DNA of 9,055 nucleotides from Eubacterium sp. CAG:786 (GCA_000432175.1 HF989472.1:1-9055), one strand, 5' to 3'; numbered from the stretch's first letter, positions 1 through 6,002 are shown. Numbers and translations are program-made. Notes: generated by a model not told the origin, from the letters alone.

Positions 1-631
1 GTATCAGGGGCTTCTTTGCCGCTGCGAGCTGTGCCGCTGCGCGCTTTATCTGGTTGCCGTTGCCCGTGCTGCTGGGACGATAGCTGCGGATATCCACAGT
101 ATCGGGATATTCAAAGTCGATTTCAGCTTTCTGAACGTCGAAAGGAACGTCTATCAGCACCGGACCGCGTCTGCCCGTGCCTGCTATGTAGAACGCTCTC
201 TTGAACACCTCTGCGGTATCCTCGGGGCGCTTGAGCAGGTAGCTGTGCTTAACGAAAGGCTCCGCAGAGCCCGTGATGTCCGCTTCCTGGAACACGTCGC
301 GTCCGATCTGGTCGGAATTTACCTGACCGGTGATGACCACCATCGGGACGGAGTCCATATAGGCGGTCGCTATAGCGGTGATGAGGTTCAGCGCACCGGG
401 ACCGCTTGTTGCGATCGCAACTGCGGGTTTTCCGGTAATTCTCGCGTAGCCGCTGGCTGCGTGACCTCCGTTGACCTCGTGTCGGACGAGGATGTGCCTG
501 ATATCGGTTTTGTATAATTCATCGTAGAAAGGGCAGATAGCGGCGCCGGGATAGCCGAAAACCGTGGAGATCCCCTCGGCGGCAAGGCACTCTGTCATCG
601 CCTTTGCTACAGTCATGCGAACAGTACTCAA
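1..631 (-). CDS. ilvB: Acetolactate synthase large subunit, N-terminal part (cut by window edge)
   Basis: This thiamine-diphosphate enzyme condenses two pyruvates to 2-acetolactate, or pyruvate with 2-oxobutyrate, in the first common step of valine, leucine and isoleucine synthesis. About 210 residues of a usual 550-570 are visible, covering the N-terminal TPP-binding (PYR) domain. From the TTG start it has VFGYPGAAICPFYDELY (24-40) and RHEVNGGHAASGYAR (50-64), whose Glu52 matches the cofactor-activating glutamate of the family. SGPGALNLITAIATAYMDSV and the GRDVFQEADITG segment follow, as in IlvB. The rest lies beyond position 1, so the small subunit ilvN cannot be assessed. I prefer TTG at 629-631 because AAAGGA (643-648) sits 11 nt upstream; the first ATG (614-616) lies 26 nt from that site. 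The family is very secure; the start is moderately so. Related TPP enzymes such as catabolic acetolactate synthase or glyoxylate carboligase are less likely. Confidence 0.92.
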   Translation of the reverse strand, partial: MSTVRMTVAKAMTECLAAEGISTVFGYPGAAICPFYDELYKTDIRHILVRHEVNGGHAASGYARITGKPAVAIATSGPGALNLITAIATAYMDSVPMVVITGQVNSDQIGRDVFQEADITGSAEPFVKHSYLLKRPEDTAEVFKRAFYIAGTGRRGPVLIDVPFDVQKAEIDFEYPDTVDIRSYRPSSTGNGNQIKRAAAQLAAAKKPLI

Positions 632-642
632 TGCTGGAACAG

Positions 643-648
643 TCCTTT
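643..648 (-). promoter_or_regulatory. Ribosome binding site of ilvB (supports a TTG start)
   Basis: AAAGGA on the minus strand is the only good Shine-Dalgarno match near the ilvB start. It is 11 nt from an in-frame TTG (629-631) and 26 nt from the first ATG (614-616), so it favours the TTG. Confidence 0.55.
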
Positions 649-652
649 CACA

Positions 653-671
653 CGCTGCACTCGTTGCAGCG
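653..671 (-). other. Short hairpin in the ilvB leader
   Basis: CGCTGCA and TGCAGCG form a perfect 7-bp stem with a 5-nt loop inside the leader, ending 4 nt before the Shine-Dalgarno site. It has no U-run, so it is not a terminator. It could modulate ribosome access or mRNA stability; no function is proven. Confidence 0.5.
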
Positions 672-699
672 CACAGTCTTTATCTATCGATACGTCTTT

Positions 700-728
700 A
701 TTATATCAAACAAGTGTGTTGTTGTCAA
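700..728 (-). promoter_or_regulatory. Sigma-A promoter for ilvB
   Basis: On the minus strand a consensus -35 TTGACA (723-728) is followed after exactly 17 bp by a consensus -10 TATAAT (700-705). Transcription should start near 693, giving a leader of about 60 nt. Both boxes are perfect, so high constitutive strength is expected. The leader is too short for a T-box or a classical leader-peptide attenuator, both common on branched-chain amino acid genes. Confidence 0.9.
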
Positions 729-790
729 GAGAATTATGCGAAATTTGTGCGCAATTTGCGGCTTTTTGCGGTTTTTTCGCCTGCAAAATA

Positions 791-825
791 AAAACCGCAT
801 TGTGCTTGAAGTACAATACGGTTTT
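791..825 (-). terminator. Intrinsic terminator of the rhaB operon (possibly bidirectional)
   Basis: AAAACCGCATTGTGC (791-805) pairs with GTACAATACGGTTTT (811-825) through a 15-position stem with one G.U pair and one position that is mismatched on plus but G.U on minus. Read on the minus strand the hairpin runs into TTTTTATTTT (794 to 785), a good uridine tract. It lies between the end of rhaB and the ilvB promoter, so it probably separates the two minus-strand units. The plus-strand reading also ends in TTTT but has no convergent gene to serve here. Confidence 0.75.
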
Positions 826-1010
826 AAATCTATTTGTTTTTGGTTCATGAGGACGAATGTCGATAAACAGTGACGTTATGCGGAAAATCAGCGCATTTCA
901 TTTTGCGCGAACTATGTGCATAAACGTTGTATCGTTTAAGAGAAATTCAGCAGCGTCATATGAGTTTGTATTTCGTAAAGCACATTGCTGTGCAGTTTTC
1001 AGAAGCGTTT

Positions 1011-1043
1011 ATTTTTATTTGTACTCGGAGTACAAATAAAAAT
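1011..1043. repeat. Perfect inverted repeat abutting the rhaB stop codon
   Basis: ATTTTTATTTGTACT (1011-1025) and AGTACAAATAAAAAT (1029-1043) are perfect reverse complements around a 3-nt centre. The right arm overlaps the first base of the stop triplet of rhaB. The order is unlike an intrinsic terminator: on either strand the T-rich part precedes the central stem and an A-rich part follows. It may protect the mRNA 3' end, act as a protein-binding palindrome, or work with the true terminator about 190 bp downstream. Confidence 0.8.
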
Positions 1044-2518
1044 CAGCGGTTTCTCGTAAGATTTTTGTATTTTTGCAGAGGTTCGAGCCAGTTTTCATGC
1101 TCCTGCGGCTGAAATTCCTCGGTGAGCCCGGATCTTATTATCATCTGGCGCGCTTCTGAAATATCGCTTATTTCGCCCAGCGCGATGAGCGTGGATATCG
1201 CGTTGCCGAGCGCGGTGGCTTCGGTGGGGCCTGCGACTGCGGGAATGCCCGCAGCGTCCGCGGTGAGCTGGCACAGCAGCTTATCCTTTGTGCCGCCGCC
1301 TATCATGTTGATCACCTTGTAGTCAAATCCGGTGAGTTCTGATATCTCGGCAAGGGTGAGTGCGAATTCGCACGCAAGGCTCTGGTAGATGCAGCGCATT
1401 ATCTGCCCGGGCGTTTCGGGGACTGGCTGCCCGGTCTTGCGGCAGAATTCCTGTATTTTCAGCGGCATGTCGTCAGGAGCGGCAAAATCGGGTGCATTGG
1501 GATCGATGAAGCTGACAAATGGTTCGCATTCCCGCGCCATGGCTTCGAGGTCGGCGAAGCTGTAGCCCGCGCACTGTGCGGAATTGTACCACCTGCGCGT
1601 TTCCTGGATGAGCCACAGTCCCATGATGTTTTTGAGCAGGGTAGTGGTGCTGCTGCTTCCACCCTCGTTGGTGAGCCCCATTTTCATTGCCTGTTCAGTC
1701 ACCAGCGGGCGCCGCAGTTCAGTGCCGAATAAAGTCCACGTGCCGCAGCTGAGGAACGCAAAATGCTCCTCTTCAGTGGGGACAGCCATTACCGCAGAAG
1801 CAGTATCGTGGGAAGCGCACGCGAATACCGGCACCGGCTCGGTCCTGAATTCGTCGGCAAGTTCCTGCTTGAGTTCTCCATAACGCTCTCCGGGCTGTAT
1901 CAGCGGCGCGAAAATTCGCTTCGGGATACCCAGCGCCTCGATAAGACGGATATTCCAGCCCCGCGCTTTCTGGTCGATGAGCTGCGTGGTGGTGGCTTCG
2001 GTGAATTCGCTGCGGCATTCCCCGGTGAGAAGGTACGCGAACAGGTCGGGCATCATCAGCAGTTTTTCGGCGCGGAAAAGCATGTTCCTGTCGTTTTTCA
2101 TGAGGTAATTCAGCTGAAACAGCGTGTTTATGCTCATTGGCTGAATTCCGCTCTGTTCGAACAGCGTTTCTGCGGGAATGCGCGCGCAGACATCCTCAAG
2201 CATGCCGTCGGTGCGGCTGTCGCGGTAGTGTACCGGCTTTTCGAGAAGATTTCCGTCCTGACCGATAAGCCCGAAATCAACGCCCCATGTATCAACGCTT
2301 ATTGCGTCGAATCCACCGTTGAATACGCCGAAACCAATGGCGATCTTCATCTGTTCCCACAGTTCGTCGATGTCCCAGCGCAGATGACCGCCCTCGGTGA
2401 CTGGGACGTTGGGGAAACGGTGTATCTCCTGCATATCGAAGCCGCCGTCCTTTACGCGGCAGAGCATCGCACGTGCGCTGGAAGCGCCAAAATCGAACAC
2501 TAAAACGGTCTTTGACAT
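1043..2518 (-). CDS. rhaB: Rhamnulokinase
   Basis: A cytoplasmic FGGY-family sugar kinase that phosphorylates L-rhamnulose with ATP to L-rhamnulose-1-phosphate. The 491-residue product is close to the usual RhaB length. Motifs in order: N-terminal phosphate-binding DFGASSAR (9-16); sugar-contacting SVDTWGVDFG (74-83); ASHDTAS with the presumed catalytic base Asp238; TNEGG (283-287), typical of rhamnulokinases; and the C-terminal ATP-binding GGGTKD (407-412) followed by GPTEATALGNA (430-440). I start at ATG 2516-2518, preceded by GAGGAG (2525-2530) 6 nt upstream. The frame stays open upstream to an ATG at 2585-2587, but that extension would encode an intercistronic hairpin and lacks family similarity. 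It follows a class II aldolase and a broken GNAT gene in one apparent operon. Fuculokinase is the main alternative but fits less well. Confidence 0.9.
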   Translation of the reverse strand: MSKTVLVFDFGASSARAMLCRVKDGGFDMQEIHRFPNVPVTEGGHLRWDIDELWEQMKIAIGFGVFNGGFDAISVDTWGVDFGLIGQDGNLLEKPVHYRDSRTDGMLEDVCARIPAETLFEQSGIQPMSINTLFQLNYLMKNDRNMLFRAEKLLMMPDLFAYLLTGECRSEFTEATTTQLIDQKARGWNIRLIEALGIPKRIFAPLIQPGERYGELKQELADEFRTEPVPVFACASHDTASAVMAVPTEEEHFAFLSCGTWTLFGTELRRPLVTEQAMKMGLTNEGGSSSTTTLLKNIMGLWLIQETRRWYNSAQCAGYSFADLEAMARECEPFVSFIDPNAPDFAAPDDMPLKIQEFCRKTGQPVPETPGQIMRCIYQSLACEFALTLAEISELTGFDYKVINMIGGGTKDKLLCQLTADAAGIPAVAGPTEATALGNAISTLIALGEISDISEARQMIIRSGLTEEFQPQEHENWLEPLQKYKNLTRNR

Positions 2519-2550
2519 AATAAACTCCTCGGTGAAAATGGTAGTGAAAA

Positions 2551-2582
2551 GCCGCGCACAGCCAGCAGCTGACTTGCGCGGC
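2551..2582 (-). other. Strong GC-rich hairpin upstream of rhaB (attenuator or processing site)
   Basis: On the minus strand GCCGCGCA (2582-2575) pairs perfectly with TGCGCGGC (2558-2551). Inside, AGTCA pairs with TGGCT (one G.U) around a 5-nt loop, with one bulged base. The stem is followed by only four uridines. It stands 32 nt before the rhaB start and just after the broken acetyltransferase gene. A partial terminator or an RNA-processing or stabilising element that sets the kinase/aldolase ratio are both plausible. Confidence 0.7.
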
Positions 2583-2588
2583 AACATA

Positions 2589-3046
2589 TCAGATCTTCTT
2601 TTCCAGGCAGACCATCTGTACTCCTGGAAGCCCGTTGAAAGTACATGGAACTATCCCTGCTTCGCGCCAGCCGTGCTTCGCATACATCGCCCGGGCAGCG
2701 GAATTGCGCTGGTTTGTGTCTATGCGCAGAACATGGCAGCCGCGCTCCAGCGCGTAATTCTCGTAGAATTCCAGAAAGGCGCGGGCATAGCCTTTTCCTT
2801 TCGCGGAAGGCTCCACAACCAGAGTGTGGAGGACCAATATCTTGTCGTCAGGGAACATGTCGCCCAGGGAAACGGCTGGTTCTACATGTCGCCCAGGGAA
2901 ACGGCTGTTTCTGCAGTGGTACGGATGGGATATATCCCGCGGTGCCAGCCTGTGGTCATTCTGCCTGCTTCTTCTTCATCGTGGATATGGTCGTATATCT
3001 GTGTTATTGCGTCTATATCCTATGTTGTCGCTTCCCTTATGTTCAT
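2589..3046 (-). pseudogene. Broken GNAT-family N-acetyltransferase
   Basis: Conceptual translation from ATG 3044-3046, 6 nt after the aldolase stop, starts MNIREATT then meets TAG (3020-3022, codon 9). The same frame continues DIDAITQIYDHIHDEEEAGR, GWHRGIYPIRTTAETAVSLGDM and stops at TAG (2882-2884) in a 29-bp tandem duplication. The C-terminal half lies in another frame from 2858: 89 residues with LHTLVVEPSAKGKGYARAFL (acetyl-CoA-binding motif A), IDTNQRNSAARAMYAKHGW and GIVPCTFNGLPGVQ. Removing one repeat copy rejoins the halves as GDMF-PDDK. From memory, relatives have about 30-35 more residues there (the central strands), suggesting a deletion. A functional product is therefore unlikely, although the C-terminal frame is clean. 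Native substrate unknown. Assembly or sequencing error is possible for the duplication but does not easily explain all three lesions. Confidence 0.82.
2855..2912. repeat. 29-bp tandem direct repeat in the GNAT pseudogene
   Basis: Two adjoining copies, 2855-2883 and 2884-2912, share 28 of 29 bases (G2879 against T2908). Each contains GTCGCCCAGGGAAACGGCT. As 29 is not a multiple of three, the duplication shifts the reading frame, and the copy junction itself forms an amber codon. Copy 1 ends next to the apparent internal deletion point, so one slippage or repair event may have made both lesions. Confidence 0.95.
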
Positions 3047-3052
3047 ATTGGT

Positions 3053-3730
3053 TCAGTGATATTTTCTGTATCCCGGGTGTCTTATCGGGAAGCTCTTGCC
3101 AATCTCGCAGCATTCCTGTATCTTGTCCATGGGGAGGTCCTTTGCGCCGCCAAGCTGGCGTGCTACAAGGCTCACCTTAGCGAAATGCTCCAGTGTTTCC
3201 ATGCGGTAGTACGCCTGGATTATGTCAACGCCGACGGTGAGCGCGCCGTGGTTTTCCATGAGTATTGTGTCGTGGTTCTCAAGGAAAGGCACGATGCTGT
3301 CTGCGACGCCCACCGAACCGGGGGTGTCATAAGGCGCTATCGGAACGCTGCCAAGGAAGATTATCGCTTCGGGCATGGTGTAGTCGTCCAGCGGAATGTG
3401 CGCGATGGCAAATCCGGTCGCTGTCGGGGGGTGCGCATGTACCACAGCGTTGACTTCGGGACGCGCAGCGTAGCAGCGCAGATGCACCTTGAACTCGCTG
3501 GTGGGCTTGTATCCGGGCAGCTGAGCTGGTTCGACGACCTCGTTGTCTGCGTTCATCTTGATTAGCATTTCGGGTCTGAGCATTGCTTTGCTGGTACCGG
3601 TGGGGGTGGTTATGAAATTGCCGTCGGGCAGCCTTGCGGAGATGTTTCCGTCATTTGCTGCGACAAATCCCAGCTGCCAGAGCTTGTGCCCGACATCACA
3701 TATGGCTTCCTTGATTTCCTGTTCGGTCAT
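3053..3730 (-). CDS. Class II aldolase, L-fuculose/L-rhamnulose-1-phosphate type
   Basis: A zinc-dependent class II aldolase/adducin-family enzyme expected to split a 6-deoxy-ketohexose 1-phosphate into dihydroxyacetone phosphate and L-lactaldehyde. The 225-residue protein shows NDGNISAR (26-33), TTPTGTSK (41-48, phosphate-binding region), SEFKVH with the presumed catalytic Glu79, the zinc ligands His98 and His100 in VVHAHPP, and the third ligand His161 in ENHGALTVG. Its length fits L-fuculose-phosphate aldolase (about 215) better than E. coli RhaD (about 274). The rhamnulokinase partner downstream nevertheless suggests that rhamnulose-1-phosphate is a physiological substrate. The start is ATG 3728-3730 with AAAGGA (3738-3743) 7 nt upstream. 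It is the first gene of the operon, directly behind its own promoter. The related ribulose-5-phosphate 4-epimerases are an alternative that the context disfavours. Confidence 0.85.
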   Translation of the reverse strand: MTEQEIKEAICDVGHKLWQLGFVAANDGNISARLPDGNFITTPTGTSKAMLRPEMLIKMNADNEVVEPAQLPGYKPTSEFKVHLRCYAARPEVNAVVHAHPPTATGFAIAHIPLDDYTMPEAIIFLGSVPIAPYDTPGSVGVADSIVPFLENHDTILMENHGALTVGVDIIQAYYRMETLEHFAKVSLVARQLGGAKDLPMDKIQECCEIGKSFPIRHPGYRKYH

Positions 3731-3794
3731 GATGATATCCTTTCAAGTCCGGGCGTTATGCCCTGATTTTCCGGCAAATTCAGCCGCTAAAGAT

Positions 3795-3823
3795 ATTTTA
3801 TCATTTATTTGCCAAAAAGTAAA
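3795..3823 (-). promoter_or_regulatory. Promoter of the aldolase-rhaB operon
   Basis: Minus strand: -35 TTTACT (3818-3823, 4 of 6 to consensus), 17 bp, -10 TAAAAT (3795-3800, 5 of 6). Transcription would start near 3788, about 57 nt before the aldolase. The weak -35 suits a gene set needing activation or derepression by sugar. The 12-mer AATGTGCTTTAC, also found at 975-986, overlaps the -35. Confidence 0.65.
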
Positions 3824-3859
3824 GCACATTCTTCGGCATTTTCTTTGTGCAAAATAGCC

Positions 3860-3881
3860 AAAAATACGTCGCTGTATTTTT
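3860..3881. promoter_or_regulatory. Inverted repeat between the divergent promoters (candidate operator)
   Basis: AAAAATAC (3860-3867) and GTATTTTT (3874-3881) are perfect reverse complements around GTCGCT. The element lies 36 bp from the minus-strand -35 and 23 bp from the plus-strand -35, a plausible place for a regulator acting on either side. It could instead be a weak AT-rich terminator-like hairpin. Confidence 0.4.
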
Positions 3882-3904
3882 TATCGGGAGCGGCTGTAAC
3901 AGAC

Positions 3905-3933
3905 TTGTAATATTCGGAATTTTGTAGTATAAT
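3905..3933 (+). promoter_or_regulatory. Promoter of the helicase/ATPase unit
   Basis: Plus strand: -35 TTGTAA (3905-3910, 4 of 6), exactly 17 bp, -10 TATAAT (3928-3933, perfect). Transcription would start near 3940, leaving a leader of about 110 nt before the GTG start at 4050. Confidence 0.75.
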
Positions 3934-3953
3934 GCTTATATGGTTCGTTGTAT

Positions 3954-4018
3954 CCGGAAGTAGTTTTTTACTTATTTTTCCGGTTATGACATTCCGCTCT
4001 GAATTATCGCAGGGCGGA
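3954..4018 (+). other. Structured leader with two hairpins
   Basis: First element: CCGGAA (3954-3959) pairs with TTCCGG (3978-3983); an alternative inner pairing is AAGTA with TACTT. Second element: TCCGCTCTG (3993-4001) pairs with CAGGGCGGA (4010-4018) as 9 bp with one G.U and an 8-nt loop. Neither is followed by a uridine tract. No riboswitch class was recognised; the pair may affect translation or stability of the downstream mRNA. Confidence 0.5.
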
Positions 4019-4049
4019 CATATACAAAGTATTTACGGGGGTGTGCTAG

Positions 4050-6002
4050 GTGAGTGGCAACAGTGTGAAATGGATACCGCTCGGCGGAATGGAGCTGTCA
4101 GCAGCAAATCTTGCGCCGGCAGAAAAGCTCCGCAAATTCGGCTTTTCGCTGATGTGCTGCGAGTTTGGCTCTGAAAAGCTGACCAAGGCGAGCATCTGCA
4201 TATACGACGTCCTTGCTGAAAAGGAAACGCCGAATATCCTGCTGATAACGTCAAGACGCGTGCTTTACGGCTGGTACAGGATACTTATGACAGGCATAGG
4301 CGCAGATTTCAAGGTAGTATCAGGCGCTGCAAATGAGATCATTTTCTTCTCGCGCGACGGCTCTAACCTCTATCTTATGCCGTCCGACACTATTGAAAGC
4401 GCAAATGGGCTTAAGGCGAAGATACCCGCTGATTTTCAGTGGGATCTGATAGTTATAGACGACGAGCAGAATACCGATGTGCCTGATTACAAGCACTGGC
4501 AGGACAATATTCCGTGGAAAACGGAAAGGCTGCTGGTCATCACGCAGTTCCCCGAGAAAAAGCCGGAGGACGTTTCGGCGTTCAGTTCGCTTGTCAAAGG
4601 GCTTCTTGCAGACGAGGAACTTCACGAAGCTGCCGATGGCATTGCACTGGGTATCGACGCGCTCCCGCTGGATCCGGAGTCGCCAGTTCTCGCAGCCGGC
4701 GACAAGCGTATTTACACCGGCGATATAAGGCGCAATGTTGAGATCGTGAACTACACCATCGACGCAGAGTTCCTTTCAGGAGTACGCCGCAGAATGGATA
4801 TCAGGACCGGGCTGCCGAGTTACAAGTACGGCGGCTGCGTCCTTGAGGAATACGATGTCGATGAGCTCAAGAACACGCTCAAAAAGCCGATCTATACCCC
4901 GTCCGACGTTGCAGAAATGCGCGCTGTGGACAAAAAACTGGACGAGTTCCTGAAGCTGACAGACAACATCACCGCGTCTGAAAACGACCGCGCGATAGTT
5001 TACTGCTGCGACAAGAACACGGTGGAATTCCTGCGGAAAACGCTCGCTGCCGTTTATTCCGACAGCGTTATCAAGACCGCAAGGGGAGATCTTTTCAGCA
5101 ACAAGGATATCCTGAGAAAACTTAAGGTGGACGACAGCACGGTATACCCGAAGATAGTGCTTTCCATGGACGACATAGGCGCTGTGGGAGAGGGTCTTGA
5201 CCGTATAAATTATGTTATAAATTACGAACTTCCCGGTTCGCCTGCGCTGCTTGAGCGCCGCATGACAAGACACGGCGTAAGGCACGAGAATGACAGGCAC
5301 TTCGTTATGTTCCGGGACACCAACGGGCTGTTCGACAGCAGAATGCTTAGCAAGGCGCTTTACGCTGCGCTTCCTGACGCATTCAGCGGAAGCCTTCCCG
5401 CAAGAAATATCCTGTTGGAAACCGATGAAAAAGCAGGATTCCTGGCAGATCTTGTCGCTGACCTTGGTTACGCTGAGAGCTATTCCAGCGAGGTGGACAA
5501 CTGCTACGACCTTATAAAGAAGTTCAAGGGAGATTACGAACTGCTGGGCGCTGCCAGGATCACGAATTCCAAGCAGCTTGCAGAGTTCTCAGGCAGACTT
5601 CTTGAAAAGGTGTGCAGGTTCTACGGCTTTGAAAAGAAATCTTCAAAGGAGGACATCGCGGCTGCGGTTTCAAAGCTGCACGGCCTGTGTCAGGAGAATG
5701 ACGGCGTGCTGAGCGCTGTCCCTGACGATATTCTTGCAAAGACAGCGGCAAGCCTTGACGCCGACCCGGCTTCGCAGCCCTTCGGTGGAGAAGCTGTTGC
5801 AGGTCTTGCAGAGGCTCGCAAACGCATTGACGAACTCCACAACGGCGCAAATTATCACCTGATGATAAAGAACGATATACAGTCCCTCAACGACTGCATT
5901 CAGTACCCTGTGCTTTACGGCGTATGGCGCTACAGAGTGCGCGAGCAGGACAGCGTTCGTTCATTCAGGGACTTTATAAAGATTTACAACGACGGCATCT
6001 GA
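4050..6002 (+). CDS. SNF2-like superfamily 2 helicase-related protein with eroded motif I
   Basis: A 650-residue cytoplasmic protein with the two-lobe layout of SNF2/RapA-type helicases. Lobe 1: a motif I-like EFGSEKLTKA (38-47), motif Ia-like ILLITSRRVLYGWY (63-76), Walker B-like LIVIDDEQN (133-141) and motif III-like LLVITQFP (161-168). Lobe 2: motif IV-like RAIVYCC (314-320), motif V-like GAVGEGLDRINYVINYELPG (377-396), and motif VI-like ERRMTRHG (402-409) keeping Arg404 and Arg407. Motif I reads G-S-E-K-L where G-x-G-K-T is normal: the lysine (43) stays, but the second glycine and the threonine are lost, so ATP hydrolysis is uncertain. Residues 430-650 are a mostly helical extension I do not recognise. 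The GTG start at 4050 has GGGGG 8 nt upstream. It probably forms an operon with the ATPase gene starting 89 nt downstream. Fold confidence is fair; the biological role is unknown. Confidence 0.7.
   Translation: MSGNSVKWIPLGGMELSAANLAPAEKLRKFGFSLMCCEFGSEKLTKASICIYDVLAEKETPNILLITSRRVLYGWYRILMTGIGADFKVVSGAANEIIFFSRDGSNLYLMPSDTIESANGLKAKIPADFQWDLIVIDDEQNTDVPDYKHWQDNIPWKTERLLVITQFPEKKPEDVSAFSSLVKGLLADEELHEAADGIALGIDALPLDPESPVLAAGDKRIYTGDIRRNVEIVNYTIDAEFLSGVRRRMDIRTGLPSYKYGGCVLEEYDVDELKNTLKKPIYTPSDVAEMRAVDKKLDEFLKLTDNITASENDRAIVYCCDKNTVEFLRKTLAAVYSDSVIKTARGDLFSNKDILRKLKVDDSTVYPKIVLSMDDIGAVGEGLDRINYVINYELPGSPALLERRMTRHGVRHENDRHFVMFRDTNGLFDSRMLSKALYAALPDAFSGSLPARNILLETDEKAGFLADLVADLGYAESYSSEVDNCYDLIKKFKGDYELLGAARITNSKQLAEFSGRLLEKVCRFYGFEKKSSKEDIAAAVSKLHGLCQENDGVLSAVPDDILAKTAASLDADPASQPFGGEAVAGLAEARKRIDELHNGANYHLMIKNDIQSLNDCIQYPVLYGVWRYRVREQDSVRSFRDFIKIYNDGI

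Larger units (their letters stand above)
632..1042. other. Gene-free gap between ilvB and rhaB
   Basis: This 411-bp AT-rich stretch holds the ilvB leader and promoter, the terminator at 791-825 and the left arm of an inverted repeat ending at the rhaB stop. The remaining ~185 bp (826-1010) show no convincing reading frame: short frames exist, but none has a ribosome site or a recognisable protein. It contains GCACA-TTGC-TGTGC (980-993) and the 12-mer GTAAAGCACATT (975-986), which recurs at 3819-3830. No tRNA or known small RNA was recognised. Confidence 0.6.
3731..4049. other. Divergent control region
   Basis: This 319-bp AT-rich gap separates the leftward sugar operon from the rightward helicase/ATPase unit. 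It holds one promoter for each direction, the candidate operator at 3860-3881, a loose GCACA/TGTGC pair (3824-3828 and 3846-3850), a small GGGC/GCCC stem in the aldolase leader (3751-3763) and the two leader hairpins at 3954-4018. No regulator gene and no convincing small gene was found in it. Confidence 0.7.

Noticed and set aside
857..1039. Short 60-codon plus-strand frame in the ilvB-rhaB gap
   Set aside because: No Shine-Dalgarno site and no promoter were found, the product has no recognisable features, and its end runs through the inverted repeat.
632..1042. T-box riboswitch or attenuator before ilvB
   Set aside because: The mapped promoter leaves only about 60 nt of leader, with no specifier loop or antiterminator pattern.
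1763..2503. A 246-codon plus-strand open frame opposite rhaB
   Set aside because: It lies wholly antisense to rhamnulokinase, which has all its family motifs. The plus frame has no recognisable domains and is explained by codon bias of the real gene.
2519..2587. Extending rhaB upstream to the ATG at 2585-2587
   Set aside because: The extra 23 residues would be encoded by the intercistronic hairpin and its flank, and the family N-terminus MSKTVLVFDFGASS has its own good ribosome site.
2855..2912. The tandem copies as the start of a CRISPR array or minisatellite
   Set aside because: There are only two adjoining copies, without spacers, and they lie within a recognisable broken coding sequence.
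2645..3565. A 306-codon plus-strand open frame across the aldolase and acetyltransferase region
   Set aside because: It overlaps the clear aldolase on the other strand, resembles no known protein, and mixes cysteine-rich junk-like sequence with shadow of the pseudogene.
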